DNA from: HGM12587 sp964561705
GTDB taxonomy: Bacteria; Bacillota; Clostridia; Lachnospirales; Lachnospiraceae
Direction: 5' to 3'
Length of the DNA: 31,202 bases
Assembly: GCA_964561705.1 (NCBI GenBank)
Contig: CAZLQJ010000010.1
Location: 1-31,202 of the forward strand
Shown piece by piece: positions 8,241-15,820 of this stretch. A program made the translations under genes and the position numbers. A model generated the notes under the pieces. It was not told the origin of the DNA. It searched no databases and worked only from the letters and a program-made list of their open reading frames with translations. Every line of letters starts with the position of its first letter. Position 1 is the first letter of the stretch.

Positions 8241-8543
8241 TTAATCCTCCGCCTTAAATATGATTTCATCTTCATAAACAAGACCTAATTTTTCTTTTGC
8301 AACCTCTTCTGCGTATTTTTTTGTCTGAACATATTTCCCGTACTCTTCAATCTCTTCTGCCCGTTCCTGTTCTTCCGCAATCTCTTTTTCCAACTCCTGG
8401 ATCTTCGCTTGCTTTTTATCATTCTGTACACGAAGCCCGATGCTTGCAACAACCACGAACAACAACAAAATTCCCATCACCACTGTAATGGCAATGGAAC
8501 TTAAATGCTTTCTGAATTTCTTTCTGCGACCCATCTTTGTCAT
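8241..8543 (-). CDS. divIC: Septum formation initiator DivIC/FtsL-type protein
   Basis: Small bitopic division protein that pairs with FtsL and FtsB/DivIB-like partners at the septum. The layout is a short basic cytoplasmic tail (RRKKFRKH), one membrane helix (about 16-36), then an extracellular coiled coil rich in E, K and Q (about 40-72) and a C-terminal YAEEVAKEKLGLVYEDE motif typical of DivIC. 100 residues. ATG 8541-8543 has GGGGGA upstream, and that site overlaps the yabQ stop, so the two are translationally linked. Gene order yabQ-divIC-spoIIE matches Bacillus. Confidence 0.9.
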   Translation of the reverse strand: MTKMGRRKKFRKHLSSIAITVVMGILLLFVVVASIGLRVQNDKKQAKIQELEKEIAEEQERAEEIEEYGKYVQTKKYAEEVAKEKLGLVYEDEIIFKAED

Positions 8544-8547
8544 GTTT

Positions 8548-9015
8548 TTATCCCCCGAAATTATCCTTGTTTCTTTTTAATTTCGACTTATTGACCATTT
8601 TCACCTTCATTATAATTCCTTTTGCAAGCTTTTTCAATTTTTTTCCGAAAAAACCGATGTAATTTTTTCCCATTTTCAAGGGAAATCCAAAAACCCGTAA
8701 AATCCTCTTTAAGATACCGCCCAGAATCCTTACAAAAGGCGCACTGATCGTCTGGTGATAGATCAGCATCCCCAAAACCATAGAAAAAATGGTATAAAAA
8801 CGGATACTTCCATCATTTTCTCTGTAAAATACCGAAAATACCCACAAGGTCGTCCAGATCCAAAACAACAGATCTTCCAGTGCGATCCACAAGTTCCCGT
8901 GGGGAACCCCCCTTCGAAGAATCCGTAAAAGATCATAAACAAACGTAATCATCATTCCATCCAAAAAAGAAATTCCGGCTGTCTGAAGTTCCCGAAAGAT
9001 TACCTGACTGATCAT
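8548..9015 (-). CDS. yabQ: Spore cortex biosynthesis protein YabQ
   Basis: Membrane protein needed for cortex formation in Bacillus, located in the mother-cell-derived outer spore membrane. Three to four hydrophobic segments fill the first 100 residues, with the family's FLDGMMITFVYDLLRILRR start and an aromatic WIALEDLLFWIWTTLWVF helix. A basic cytoplasmic tail rich in Lys follows (about 125-150). 155 residues. The ATG at 9013-9015 overlaps the yabP TGA by 4 bp (ATGA), so the pair is translationally coupled. I looked for a sigma-E-type promoter upstream of yabP and did not find a convincing one. Confidence 0.88.
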   Translation of the reverse strand: MISQVIFRELQTAGISFLDGMMITFVYDLLRILRRGVPHGNLWIALEDLLFWIWTTLWVFSVFYRENDGSIRFYTIFSMVLGMLIYHQTISAPFVRILGGILKRILRVFGFPLKMGKNYIGFFGKKLKKLAKGIIMKVKMVNKSKLKRNKDNFGG

Positions 9016-9296
9016 TTAAACAATCTTCCAATCAGGGATTCTCCCTGTTTCTGATAACCGTTGACATCCGAATAGGCAAGGGAATCCAGCCTTCCCTCCA
9101 GATCGATTTCTCCCTTCTCCAGGGTCAGCCGGTTCACATGAAGGTCGGCGCCTTTGATCATCAGCATTCCCTGCTCCGTTTCCAACAACACTTCCGTAAT
9201 ATCAAATGAAATCACATCTGACACACCTGTGATCGTGCATGTCCTGCGGTTGGACAGCATTAGCTTGTGCGCCTTTGTATACTGCTTTTCTTCCAT
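9012..9296 (-). CDS. yabP: Sporulation protein YabP
   Basis: Small sporulation protein of the YabP/YqfC family, known from Bacillus to be expressed in the mother cell and conserved beside yabQ. The sequence shows the family's beta-strand repeats: RRTCTITGVSDVISFDITEVLLETEQG, shown here in abbreviated form as RRTCTITGVSDVISFD, then GADLHVNRLTLEKGEIDLEG and a C-terminal GESLIGRLFK. 94 residues. No membrane segment or signal peptide. The start has AGGAGG 8 bp upstream. Molecular function in the family is unresolved. Confidence 0.9.
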   Translation of the reverse strand: MEEKQYTKAHKLMLSNRRTCTITGVSDVISFDITEVLLETEQGMLMIKGADLHVNRLTLEKGEIDLEGRLDSLAYSDVNGYQKQGESLIGRLFK

Positions 9297-9360
9297 ACAA
9301 AAAACCTCCTAAGATACATTCCTAAGAAAGTATATTAAGAGGTTTTCTATTTTAGACGTT

Positions 9361-9600
9361 TTACAAATATTTAAATAAATCTTTTGCTTCATCCTTTTTG
9401 GTCGTTTCCTGAATATCCAGGACTTCAACCTTTACACTTCTTGTCCCAAAACCAATCTCGATCACATCCCCAACTGCTACATTTGCAGAAGCCTTTGCAA
9501 CCTTGCCATTGATCAAAACTCTGCCTGCATCACAGGCTTCATTTGCTACTGTACGGCGCTTGATCAGTCTGGAAACCTTCAGATATTTATCTAACCGCAT
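9361..9600 (-). CDS. rqcP: S4-domain RNA-binding protein RqcP (YabO/Hsp15 family)
   Basis: Binds stalled 50S subunits carrying peptidyl-tRNA and cooperates with RqcH in alanine tailing during ribosome-associated quality control, as established for Bacillus RqcP. The S4 fold is evident: MRLDKYLKVSRLIKRR at the start, ANEACDAGRVLINGK in the middle, and GDVIEIGFGTRSVKVEVL at the end. 79 residues, as expected. It begins 4 bp after the hup stop with no Shine-Dalgarno sequence in front of it, so initiation probably depends on ribosomes finishing hup. Confidence 0.9.
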   Translation of the reverse strand: MRLDKYLKVSRLIKRRTVANEACDAGRVLINGKVAKASANVAVGDVIEIGFGTRSVKVEVLDIQETTKKDEAKDLFKYL

Positions 9601-9604
9601 AAAA

Positions 9605-9880
9605 TTAAGCGTTGATAGCGTCTTTTAAAGCTTTTCCCGGTTTGAATTTTGGAGCTTTGCAAGCTGCAATCTTCATAGTTTCACCTGTCTGTGGGTTTCT
9701 TCCTTCTCTTTCAGCTCTTTCAGAAACTTCAAATGTACCGAAACCAACTAACTGGATTTTTTCACCTTTCTGTAATTCTTCTGCTACTACATCTGTAAAT
9801 GCTTTTAAAGCCTTTTCTGCATCTTTTTTTGATAATTCTGCTTTTTCAGCCATAGCTGCGATTAATTCTGTCTTATTCAT
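9605..9880 (-). CDS. hup: Histone-like DNA-binding protein HU
   Basis: Dimeric nucleoid protein that bends DNA. It has the complete HU fold: MNKTELIAAMAEKAELSKKDAEKALKAF (helical part, residues 1-28), VGFGTFEVSERAEREGRNPQTGE including the DNA-inserting arm RNPQTG, and the C-terminal KAPKFKPGKALKDAIN. 91 residues, the standard size. A strong ribosome site (GGAGGAG) and a near-consensus promoter upstream suggest high expression. First gene of hup-rqcP-yabP-yabQ-divIC. Confidence 0.97.
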   Translation of the reverse strand: MNKTELIAAMAEKAELSKKDAEKALKAFTDVVAEELQKGEKIQLVGFGTFEVSERAEREGRNPQTGETMKIAACKAPKFKPGKALKDAINA

Positions 9881-9932
9881 GGATATCTCCTCCTATATTC
9901 TAGTCTGATATGCACATAACATGCTGATTTCT

Positions 9933-9961
9933 GTTATAGCCTTTTTCCATTTGTTTGTCAA
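9933..9961 (-). promoter_or_regulatory. hup promoter
   Basis: Minus strand consensus -35 TTGACA (9956-9961), 17-bp spacer, -10 TATAAC (9933-9938), giving a leader of about 45 bp before the HU start. It should drive the five genes up to divIC, which ends at the terminator at 8190-8218. Confidence 0.85.
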
Positions 9962-10037
9962 GGAATTTAGGAAAATCTTAGGGATTTTCTTCCTATTTTT
10001 TGTTTCGTCCTATTTCTTTCGATTTTTTTGACAGAAA

Positions 10038-10070
10038 GAAGAGCCTGCAAAAATACATCCCAGGCTCTTC
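10038..10070 (-). terminator. Terminator downstream of the CotS-like gene
   Basis: A perfect 10-bp inverted repeat (GAAGAGCCTG at 10038-10047, CAGGCTCTTC at 10061-10070) with a 13-nt loop. On the minus strand it is followed by a T-rich stretch (TTTCTGTC). It separates the kinase-like gene from the hup promoter. Confidence 0.65.
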
Positions 10071-10110
10071 CCATATCCATTCAGCGTTCTTTCTCTCCTT
10101 TAATTTCCAA

Positions 10111-11145
10111 TCAATGTAAAAGAACTTTTTCTACAAATTTCCTTCTTGCCTTTTGCTGACTCACAAACACTTTCAGCTTTTCCACATCTTTCGCAGGAAT
10201 CCATACTTTATTGGTATGATAATAATGATTGGCAAGTTTCCAGAGTTTTTCCGGATAAGAAAGACACAGTCCCAGAATTTTTCGTTCACTCTCTCCCATT
10301 GGACGCACAATTTCATAGGCATGCAGGAATTTTTCTCCCTGTTGGAGCTTCCACCCTTGTTTTTCCATGATTTTTCGTAAAAACAAGGCAATATCCATAC
10401 ATTGCAAATCAAGATGGGCATGTTCCAGATTGGTAAGGATCAATTTCGAACGGCCAAACAACACATTATGCTGGGTATATTCCCCATGACAGATTCTCCC
10501 CTGCTCCAAAGCCTTTCTCATCTTTTCCTCATAACCGCTGTGTTCCATTTTTCGGGCAATTTCTGAAGCTTCTTCCAAAAACGGCGGAATGATCTCCAGA
10601 TAACCATTTTCAAAAGCATTCTTCTTTTGTTTCTTTCGGATAAATCCCTGCACCTTTTTCAATTCTCTGGTGCGCTTATACATTTCCTCTGCAAGATTGG
10701 TTCCCTCAAATTTCTTTCGTTCCTCCAAAGTTTCAAATTTCCAGATTCCACTCGCTGCAGTATGAAAGATTGCAAGCCCCTCCATACAGCGGCATACATC
10801 CAGCTCACTGCGCGGATCACACTCTCTCCCCTCTTTCCAGGCCTTCAGACAATAGGTCTTTTCTTCCCAATCCTTTACCAGAAAACTCCCCTCTTTGTTT
10901 CTCACCGGAAGATCTGTATCAAAAAACTGAACACTTTCCAGCCCGGAGGATAACTGCCAAAGTTTCTCCACCTTTTCCTCCGATCCCCGATATTCCTTTA
11001 ACATATGTAATCCCCTGGAAGTTTCCGCAAAATAAACTCCGCGCCCTTTAAAGGTACGCAAAATTTCCAGATCATACTGTTCCAAAACCTCTAATGCCTT
11101 TTCATCCAAAAATATCCCCCGTTTCTGTTTCCATACTCCTTTCAT
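10111..11145 (-). CDS. CotS-family spore coat kinase homologue, possibly catalytically altered
   Basis: Resembles the CotS/YutH/YsxE group of spore coat proteins, which have an aminoglycoside-phosphotransferase-type kinase fold. An N-terminal lobe with ALEVLEQYDLEILRTFKGRG (residues about 17-36) and a long Lys-rich helical linker precede the catalytic-loop region HGEYTQHN (220-227). Most relatives have HGD or HxD here, so the catalytic Asp is Glu. The following metal-binding motif, usually IDFD/INFE, reads ILTNLEHAHLDL. Either the family tolerates this or the protein is a pseudokinase. 344 residues. The start is uncertain: the ATG at 11143-11145 has no clear ribosome site, while an in-frame TTG at codon 13 has GGGGG before it. 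Substrate unknown. Confidence 0.7.
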   Translation of the reverse strand: MKGVWKQKRGIFLDEKALEVLEQYDLEILRTFKGRGVYFAETSRGLHMLKEYRGSEEKVEKLWQLSSGLESVQFFDTDLPVRNKEGSFLVKDWEEKTYCLKAWKEGRECDPRSELDVCRCMEGLAIFHTAASGIWKFETLEERKKFEGTNLAEEMYKRTRELKKVQGFIRKKQKKNAFENGYLEIIPPFLEEASEIARKMEHSGYEEKMRKALEQGRICHGEYTQHNVLFGRSKLILTNLEHAHLDLQCMDIALFLRKIMEKQGWKLQQGEKFLHAYEIVRPMGESERKILGLCLSYPEKLWKLANHYYHTNKVWIPAKDVEKLKVFVSQQKARRKFVEKVLLH

Positions 11146-11162
11146 CTTATGAGGTTCAGAAT

Positions 11163-11189
11163 CAAAATAGCACCGGATTTCTCCGGTGC
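11163..11189 (-). terminator. Terminator after the CCA-adding enzyme gene
   Basis: Minus strand hairpin GCACCGG / CCGGTGC with a 6-nt loop (11170-11189), followed by TATTTTG. It sits between the cca stop and the start of the CotS-like gene, so the latter needs read-through or its own weak promoter. Confidence 0.65.
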
Positions 11190-11198
11190 CCGTTTCTT

Positions 11199-12542
11199 TT
11201 ACGATAAATAAATTTCCTTTACATAATCCAACAGGATTTCCTTCTGATTTTTTTCCGGTTCCTCTAGCACAAGATCCAACAGTTGACTTAAAAGTTCTCC
11301 AATCTGTTTCCCCTGCGGAATCCCCGCATTCAAAAGATCCTTTCCATCTATTTTCAATTCCTTCACAGACACTGCTTCGTCTTTTTGAAGGATCTCTTCA
11401 TAGCGTCGTTCCAATGTTTCAAGCTCTTTCAAGCGTTCCTCCTGCATCACCGGATTTTGCGCCAGAATATCTGCCCTTCGCACTTTCAAAAAGTACAAAA
11501 ACAGGTCTTTTCCGATCTTTGACACCGCTCTGCGCACCCGGTTTGGATCATTTTTTATAAAACGATCATGCTCTGCCACCAGTTTTTTCACCTTGTCTGT
11601 GGTATCATTATCAAATTTTAGCCGGCGCATGACCTCTCTTGCCATATCCGCACTCACAGCCGCATGACCATAAAATCTGGAAACGCCCTCTTCATTCCGG
11701 GAATGGGTCAAAGGTTTTCCAAAATCATGAAACAACATGGTCAGACGCAGCACTTTATCCGCTTCCACCGCCATAAGACTGTGAATGGTATGCTCTCCCA
11801 CATTATAAATATGGAATGGATGATTTTGTTCACAGTTCATACAGGCATCAAATTCCGGTAGCACAACGGCTGTGATTCCGGTCTCATAGGCAGTTTTAAT
11901 GTATTCCGGATGATCCGATACCAGAAGTTTCACAAGTTCCACCTGTATACGCTCTGCACTGATCTTTTCCAGATTCTCCGCAAGGGTTTTGATCGCTTGT
12001 TTTGTATCTTCTTCAATAGAAAATCCAAGCTGTGCAGAAAAGCGCACCGCACGAAGCATTCGCAGTGCATCCTCTTCAAAACGATCCTTTGGATTTCCTA
12101 CACAGCGGATGATTCCTCTTTTCAGATCTCCAATACCGTCAAATTCATCAACGATCCCCACCCGGTCATTGTAGGCCATGGCATTGATTGTAAAATCTCT
12201 TCTTTTTAAGTCTTCCACAAGATTTGCCGTAAAAGAAACCGATTTTGGATGGCGGGCATCTTCATATTCCCCATCAATACGGTAAGTCGTCACTTCATAT
12301 CCCGTATGATCCTTCATAACAGTCACTGTTCCATGCTGGATCCCTGTATCAATGGTTCTGGAAAAGAGCGTTTTCACCTCCTCAGGCATGGCAGAAGTGG
12401 TAATGTCCCAATCCGCCGGAACTCTCCCAAGAACAGCATCACGGACACATCCTCCCACTGCAAAGGCTTCAAATCCGGCGCCTTCCAATTTTTCTATGAT
12501 TTCCCGAACAGCCTTTGGCATTTCAATCTTGATCTCGTTCAT
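11199..12542 (-). CDS. cca: CCA tRNA nucleotidyltransferase with HD domain
   Basis: Class II nucleotidyltransferase that adds or repairs the 3' CCA of tRNAs. This matters here because none of the three tRNA genes in the window can be seen to encode CCA. The head domain has GGCVRD and the catalytic DWDITT, followed by RRDFTINAMAY and RFEEDALRMLRAVRF (the neck/EDxxR region). A C-terminal HD phosphohydrolase domain starts with LFHDFGK. 447 residues from the ATG at 12540-12542, chosen because GGAG lies 7 bp upstream; the open frame extends 17 codons further without a site. A poly(A) polymerase of the same superfamily is the alternative, but HD plus EDxxR favours CCA addition. Confidence 0.9.
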   Translation of the reverse strand: MNEIKIEMPKAVREIIEKLEGAGFEAFAVGGCVRDAVLGRVPADWDITTSAMPEEVKTLFSRTIDTGIQHGTVTVMKDHTGYEVTTYRIDGEYEDARHPKSVSFTANLVEDLKRRDFTINAMAYNDRVGIVDEFDGIGDLKRGIIRCVGNPKDRFEEDALRMLRAVRFSAQLGFSIEEDTKQAIKTLAENLEKISAERIQVELVKLLVSDHPEYIKTAYETGITAVVLPEFDACMNCEQNHPFHIYNVGEHTIHSLMAVEADKVLRLTMLFHDFGKPLTHSRNEEGVSRFYGHAAVSADMAREVMRRLKFDNDTTDKVKKLVAEHDRFIKNDPNRVRRAVSKIGKDLFLYFLKVRRADILAQNPVMQEERLKELETLERRYEEILQKDEAVSVKELKIDGKDLLNAGIPQGKQIGELLSQLLDLVLEEPEKNQKEILLDYVKEIYLS

Positions 12543-12571
12543 GTTTTTGCTCCATTCCTCTATACTACAAA

Positions 12572-12591
12572 GGGACGGCATCTGCCGTCCC
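12572..12591 (-). terminator. Hairpin terminator after proS
   Basis: A perfect 8-bp stem GGGACGGC / GCCGTCCC with a 4-nt loop. On the minus strand it is followed by only TTTG, so termination may be partial. No clear promoter lies between it and cca, so cca may depend on read-through from proS. Confidence 0.6.
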
Positions 12592-12599
12592 AATTCCTT

Positions 12600-14039
12600 T
12601 TAATATGCTTTGCCCCAGTAAACCATTTTCTTTGCCGGTCTTCCGCAGCAGATACATTTGTCAGAAAGCTCTTTCTGCTCAAATGGCATACAACGGCTGG
12701 TACATCCTGCCTCTTCTTTAATCTTGTCTTCGCATTCCTGCTCACCGCACCACATTGCACGGATAAATCCAGGTTTTTCTTCTGCAGTTTTGCAAAATTC
12801 CTCGTAGGTTACCGCATCATACGTATGTGCTTCCCTGTGCGCTTTTGCCTTCTGGAACATATCTTCCTGCATCTGTTCTAAGATTTCACCAAGTTTTGTC
12901 TCAATATCATCTAAAGAAACCACGATCTTTTCTCTGGTATCACGGCGAACAACCACACACTGGTTATTTTCGATATCCTTTGGTCCCATTTCAATACGTG
13001 TCGGGATTCCTTTGATTTCCTGTTCAGAGAATTTCCATCCCGGAGACTTATCAGATGCATCCAACTGTACGCTGTAAAGTTCTGAAAGTTTTGCCTTCAG
13101 TTCGTTTGCTTTATCCAACACACCTTCTTTATGCATAGCGATCGGAACGATCATAGTCTGAACCGGTGCGATTCGTGGAGGAAGTACCAAACCGGAATCA
13201 TCCCCATGAACCATGATAATTGCACCGATCAGTCGTGTGGTCATACCCCAGGAAGTCTGGTGTACCGGTACCAATTTATTTTCTTTATTTGTATACTGAA
13301 TACCAAATGCTTTTGCAAATCCGTCACCAAAGTTATGGCTGGTACCGGACTGCAGAGCCTTTCCATCATGCATCAACGCTTCAATGGTATAAGTTCTCAA
13401 TGCGCCTGCAAATTTTTCTTTTTCTGTTTTTACACCTTTTACAACCGGGATCGCCAGCACATTTTCCAGGAAATCAGCATAAACGTTCAGCATCTGTACC
13501 GTTCTTTCTTCTGCTTCCTCTGCCGTTGCATGTGCCGTATGTCCTTCCTGCCATAAAAATTCACGGGAACGTAAAAATGGACGGGTTGTCTTTTCCCAGC
13601 GCACAACAGAACACCACTGGTTATAAACCTTTGGAAGATCTCTGTGAGACTGGATCTCTTTTGCATAGAAATCACAGAATAATGTTTCAGAAGTTGGTCT
13701 GACACACATTCTTTCCTGAAGTGGTTCCAGTCCTCCGTGAGTTACCCATGCAACTTCCGGTGCGAAACCTTCTACATGATCTTTTTCTTTCTGAAGAAGA
13801 CTTTCCGGAATAAACATTGGAAGATATACATTCTCAACGCCTGTTTCCTTAAATCTTCTGTCTAATTCTTTCTGAATATTTTCCCAGATTGCATAACCGG
13901 CCGGTTTAATAACCATACAGCCTTTGACACTTGTGTAATCGCAAAGTTCTGCTTTTTTTACAACATCTGTGTACCACTGGGCAAAATCAACATCCATAGA
14001 AGTAATGCCTTCTACTAATTTTTTATCCTTTGCCATCAT
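12600..14039 (-). CDS. proS: Prolyl-tRNA synthetase, archaeal/eukaryotic type
   Basis: Charges tRNA-Pro with proline. This is the short ProS form without the bacterial editing insertion. Class II motif 2 is represented by RWEKTTRPFLRSREFLWQEGH, cited here as FLRSREFLWQEGHTA, and motif 3 by the GMTTRLIGAIIMVHGD segment. The anticodon domain follows, and the C-terminus is a zinc-binding extension with several Cys (CGEQECEDK, GCTSRC, CICCGRPAK) ending in the conserved GKAY. 479 residues. Two adjacent ATGs (14037-14039 and 14034-14036) are both compatible with GGAG upstream. The leader is only about 70 bp and shows no T-box. Confidence 0.95.
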   Translation of the reverse strand: MMAKDKKLVEGITSMDVDFAQWYTDVVKKAELCDYTSVKGCMVIKPAGYAIWENIQKELDRRFKETGVENVYLPMFIPESLLQKEKDHVEGFAPEVAWVTHGGLEPLQERMCVRPTSETLFCDFYAKEIQSHRDLPKVYNQWCSVVRWEKTTRPFLRSREFLWQEGHTAHATAEEAEERTVQMLNVYADFLENVLAIPVVKGVKTEKEKFAGALRTYTIEALMHDGKALQSGTSHNFGDGFAKAFGIQYTNKENKLVPVHQTSWGMTTRLIGAIIMVHGDDSGLVLPPRIAPVQTMIVPIAMHKEGVLDKANELKAKLSELYSVQLDASDKSPGWKFSEQEIKGIPTRIEMGPKDIENNQCVVVRRDTREKIVVSLDDIETKLGEILEQMQEDMFQKAKAHREAHTYDAVTYEEFCKTAEEKPGFIRAMWCGEQECEDKIKEEAGCTSRCMPFEQKELSDKCICCGRPAKKMVYWGKAY

Positions 14040-14085
14040 TTTTCTCCTCTATTTTGATTTGTATTATACATTAAGATTATCCCTC

Positions 14086-14115
14086 ATTCTACCCCATAAT
14101 CACGGATTCCGTCAA
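14086..14115 (-). promoter_or_regulatory. Promoter of proS
   Basis: Minus strand -35 TTGACG (14110-14115), 18-bp spacer, -10 TAGAAT (14086-14091). The -35 overlaps the last codons of the upstream pseudouridine synthase gene. A perfect TATAAT at 14063-14068 lacks a matching -35 and is a second candidate. Confidence 0.55.
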
Positions 14116-14792
14116 GGAAGTTCCCTGAAGTTTAGCACAGAATTCTCTGGTTTTATGGAGAAACTCATGTTTTTTCCGGTTTTCGGATGAAAAAAAGAAA
14201 GACGGCAAGCGCAAAGTGCCGTCTGCACCTGCTCTTTGCTATTCTGAAACCGTGGATTGTACTTTACATCACCATATAACGGCCAGCCGGCATTGGCCAT
14301 CTGCACACGAATCTGGTGATGTCTGCCGGTAAGAAGTCTGATCTTGACTAGCGTCTCTTCTCCCCGTTCTTCCAATACCCGGTATTTTAATTCTGAACGC
14401 TTTGCATCCTTTTCACCTTTTTTTACAACCCTGGAAGTATTGGTCCGACCGTCTTTTTGCAGATAATCCACAAGCGTACCTTCTTTTTCTTCCGGTTTTC
14501 CACATAAAAGCGCCAGATAATATTTTTCCATCCGGCCATCCGTCACTTGACGGCTAAGTTCCGCCGCTGCTTTTGGCGTTTTTGCAAAAACCAAAATACC
14601 TTCCACCGGCTGATCCAGCCTGTGGACAATGCCCAGATAAGGCTCATTCCCACCCCGGACTCTTCGATATAATTCTCTTTTGATCAAACCCTGAAGATCC
14701 ATCATCCGCAGTTTTCCTGCCTGCACCGGGATTCCGGCATCTTTTTTCACGACCAGGATCTGTTCATCTTCAAATAGTATATTTAATCCCAT
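14112..14792 (-). CDS. RluA-family pseudouridine synthase
   Basis: Isomerises uridine to pseudouridine in rRNA or tRNA. The catalytic motif is HRLDQPVEG (residues about 57-65), with the nucleophilic Asp in the usual RLD context. Other family blocks are LFEDEQILVVKKDAGIPVQ at the start and LLTGRHHQIRVQMANAGWPLYGD (given here as TGRHHQIRVQMA). 226 residues, with no S4 domain in front, so this is the compact form like TruC or the short Rlu proteins. Target site not determinable. It starts 4 bp after the stop of the dehydrogenase gene, sharing its transcript. Confidence 0.88.
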   Translation of the reverse strand: MGLNILFEDEQILVVKKDAGIPVQAGKLRMMDLQGLIKRELYRRVRGGNEPYLGIVHRLDQPVEGILVFAKTPKAAAELSRQVTDGRMEKYYLALLCGKPEEKEGTLVDYLQKDGRTNTSRVVKKGEKDAKRSELKYRVLEERGEETLVKIRLLTGRHHQIRVQMANAGWPLYGDVKYNPRFQNSKEQVQTALCACRLSFFHPKTGKNMSFSIKPENSVLNFRELP

Positions 14793-14795
14793 GAT

Positions 14796-15758
14796 CTACC
14801 CTTTTACAATATTTTGTTCCTTTCCCGCAAGGTATGCACGAATATTGTCTGCAACCACATCTACACACCGCTGTCTTGCTTCACTGGTCGCCCAGGCAAC
14901 ATGAGGCGTAATGATCAGACGACTGCTGTCTTTGATCTTTAATAGCGGATTATCTGCCAAAATCGGCTCTTCACAGAGCACATCCAGTCCGGCCGCCCGG
15001 ATCTTTCCTTCCTCCAATGCTCTGGCAAGATCTGCTTCCACCACGATCGGTCCTCTTCCTACATTGAGAAAATAAGCACTTTCCTTCATTTTGGAAAATG
15101 CAGCATAATCCATCAACCCTCTCGTGTATTCATTCAAAGGGGCATGAACAGATAAGACATCGGATTCTTTAAGGATCCTGTCAAAATCTACCTGTTCATA
15201 AGGGAAGTCATAGGTTTTTCCCGATGCAGAATAACAGATTACTCGGCATCCGAATACAGAGGCAATCTGTGCAACCTTCTGACCGATGGCGCCCATGCCG
15301 ATGATCCCGAAAGTTTTTCCGGAAAGTTCCGGAAAGATCATTTCCAGACAGGAAAAGCAATTGCTCTCACTGTAAGTTCCGCTTTTTACGTAATCATCAA
15401 AAAAACGTAGTTTCCCCACCAGATACAAAAGCAGGGCAAACGTATGCTGTGCAACAGAATCTGTGGAATAACTTGGCACATTTGCCACCCGAATCCCACG
15501 TGCATTGGTATAAGAAAAATCCACATTATTTGTTCCCGTGGCAGTCTGCGCAATCAATTTCAGGTGTTTGGCCTCCTTCAGGGTCTTTTCATTTAATGGC
15601 AGTTTGTTCGCAATGATGATTTTTGCATCTCCAATGTGCTCCGCCGCTGTTTCTGTCGTGGTTGACGGATACGCTGTCACTTCTCCCAGAGCTTCAATGG
15701 CTGACATATCCACATCAATCCCCAAACTGTCCCTCTCCAACACTGAGATCTTCACCAT
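14796..15758 (-). CDS. D-2-hydroxyacid dehydrogenase (glycerate dehydrogenase/hydroxypyruvate reductase-like)
   Basis: NAD(P)-dependent reductase of 2-oxoacids such as hydroxypyruvate. The Rossmann domain carries GIIGMGAIGQKVAQI; the catalytic residues are visible as NVGRGP (Arg), LDVLCEEP (Glu) and TPHVAWAT (His). The substrate-domain block TGTNNVDF is typical of the HprA-like branch rather than of D-lactate dehydrogenase. 320 residues. ATG 15756-15758 was chosen because GGAG precedes it; a longer frame reaches into the pgi terminator. Operon with the RluA-type gene. The pgi terminator sits directly upstream, so expression probably comes from read-through of pgi. Confidence 0.85.
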   Translation of the reverse strand: MVKISVLERDSLGIDVDMSAIEALGEVTAYPSTTTETAAEHIGDAKIIIANKLPLNEKTLKEAKHLKLIAQTATGTNNVDFSYTNARGIRVANVPSYSTDSVAQHTFALLLYLVGKLRFFDDYVKSGTYSESNCFSCLEMIFPELSGKTFGIIGMGAIGQKVAQIASVFGCRVICYSASGKTYDFPYEQVDFDRILKESDVLSVHAPLNEYTRGLMDYAAFSKMKESAYFLNVGRGPIVVEADLARALEEGKIRAAGLDVLCEEPILADNPLLKIKDSSRLIITPHVAWATSEARQRCVDVVADNIRAYLAGKEQNIVKG

Positions 15759-15780
15759 AAATATCTCTCCTTTGCAAAAT

Positions 15781-15803
15781 GGGACGGAGTATTCCTCCGT
15801 CCC
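15781..15803 (-). terminator. Terminator after pgi
   Basis: Perfect 9-bp stem GGGACGGAG / CTCCGTCCC with a 5-nt loop, followed on the minus strand by ATTTTGC. It lies between pgi and the dehydrogenase start, too close to leave space for a separate promoter. Confidence 0.7.
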
Positions 15804-15820
15804 CACAATTCTTCACATCA

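Noticed and set aside
9297..9360. Sigma-E promoter in front of yabP
   Set aside because: I looked for an ATATT-type -35 and CATAC-type -10 with suitable spacing; only poor matches exist.
12249..12881. 210-codon plus-strand frame across the cca/proS junction
   Set aside because: It runs antisense to two well-supported genes and through their terminator hairpin; composition is Phe/Cys/His-rich as expected of a shadow.
14040..14111. T-box riboswitch in front of proS
   Set aside because: The space is only about 70 bp, with no T-box core sequence and no terminator/antiterminator pair.
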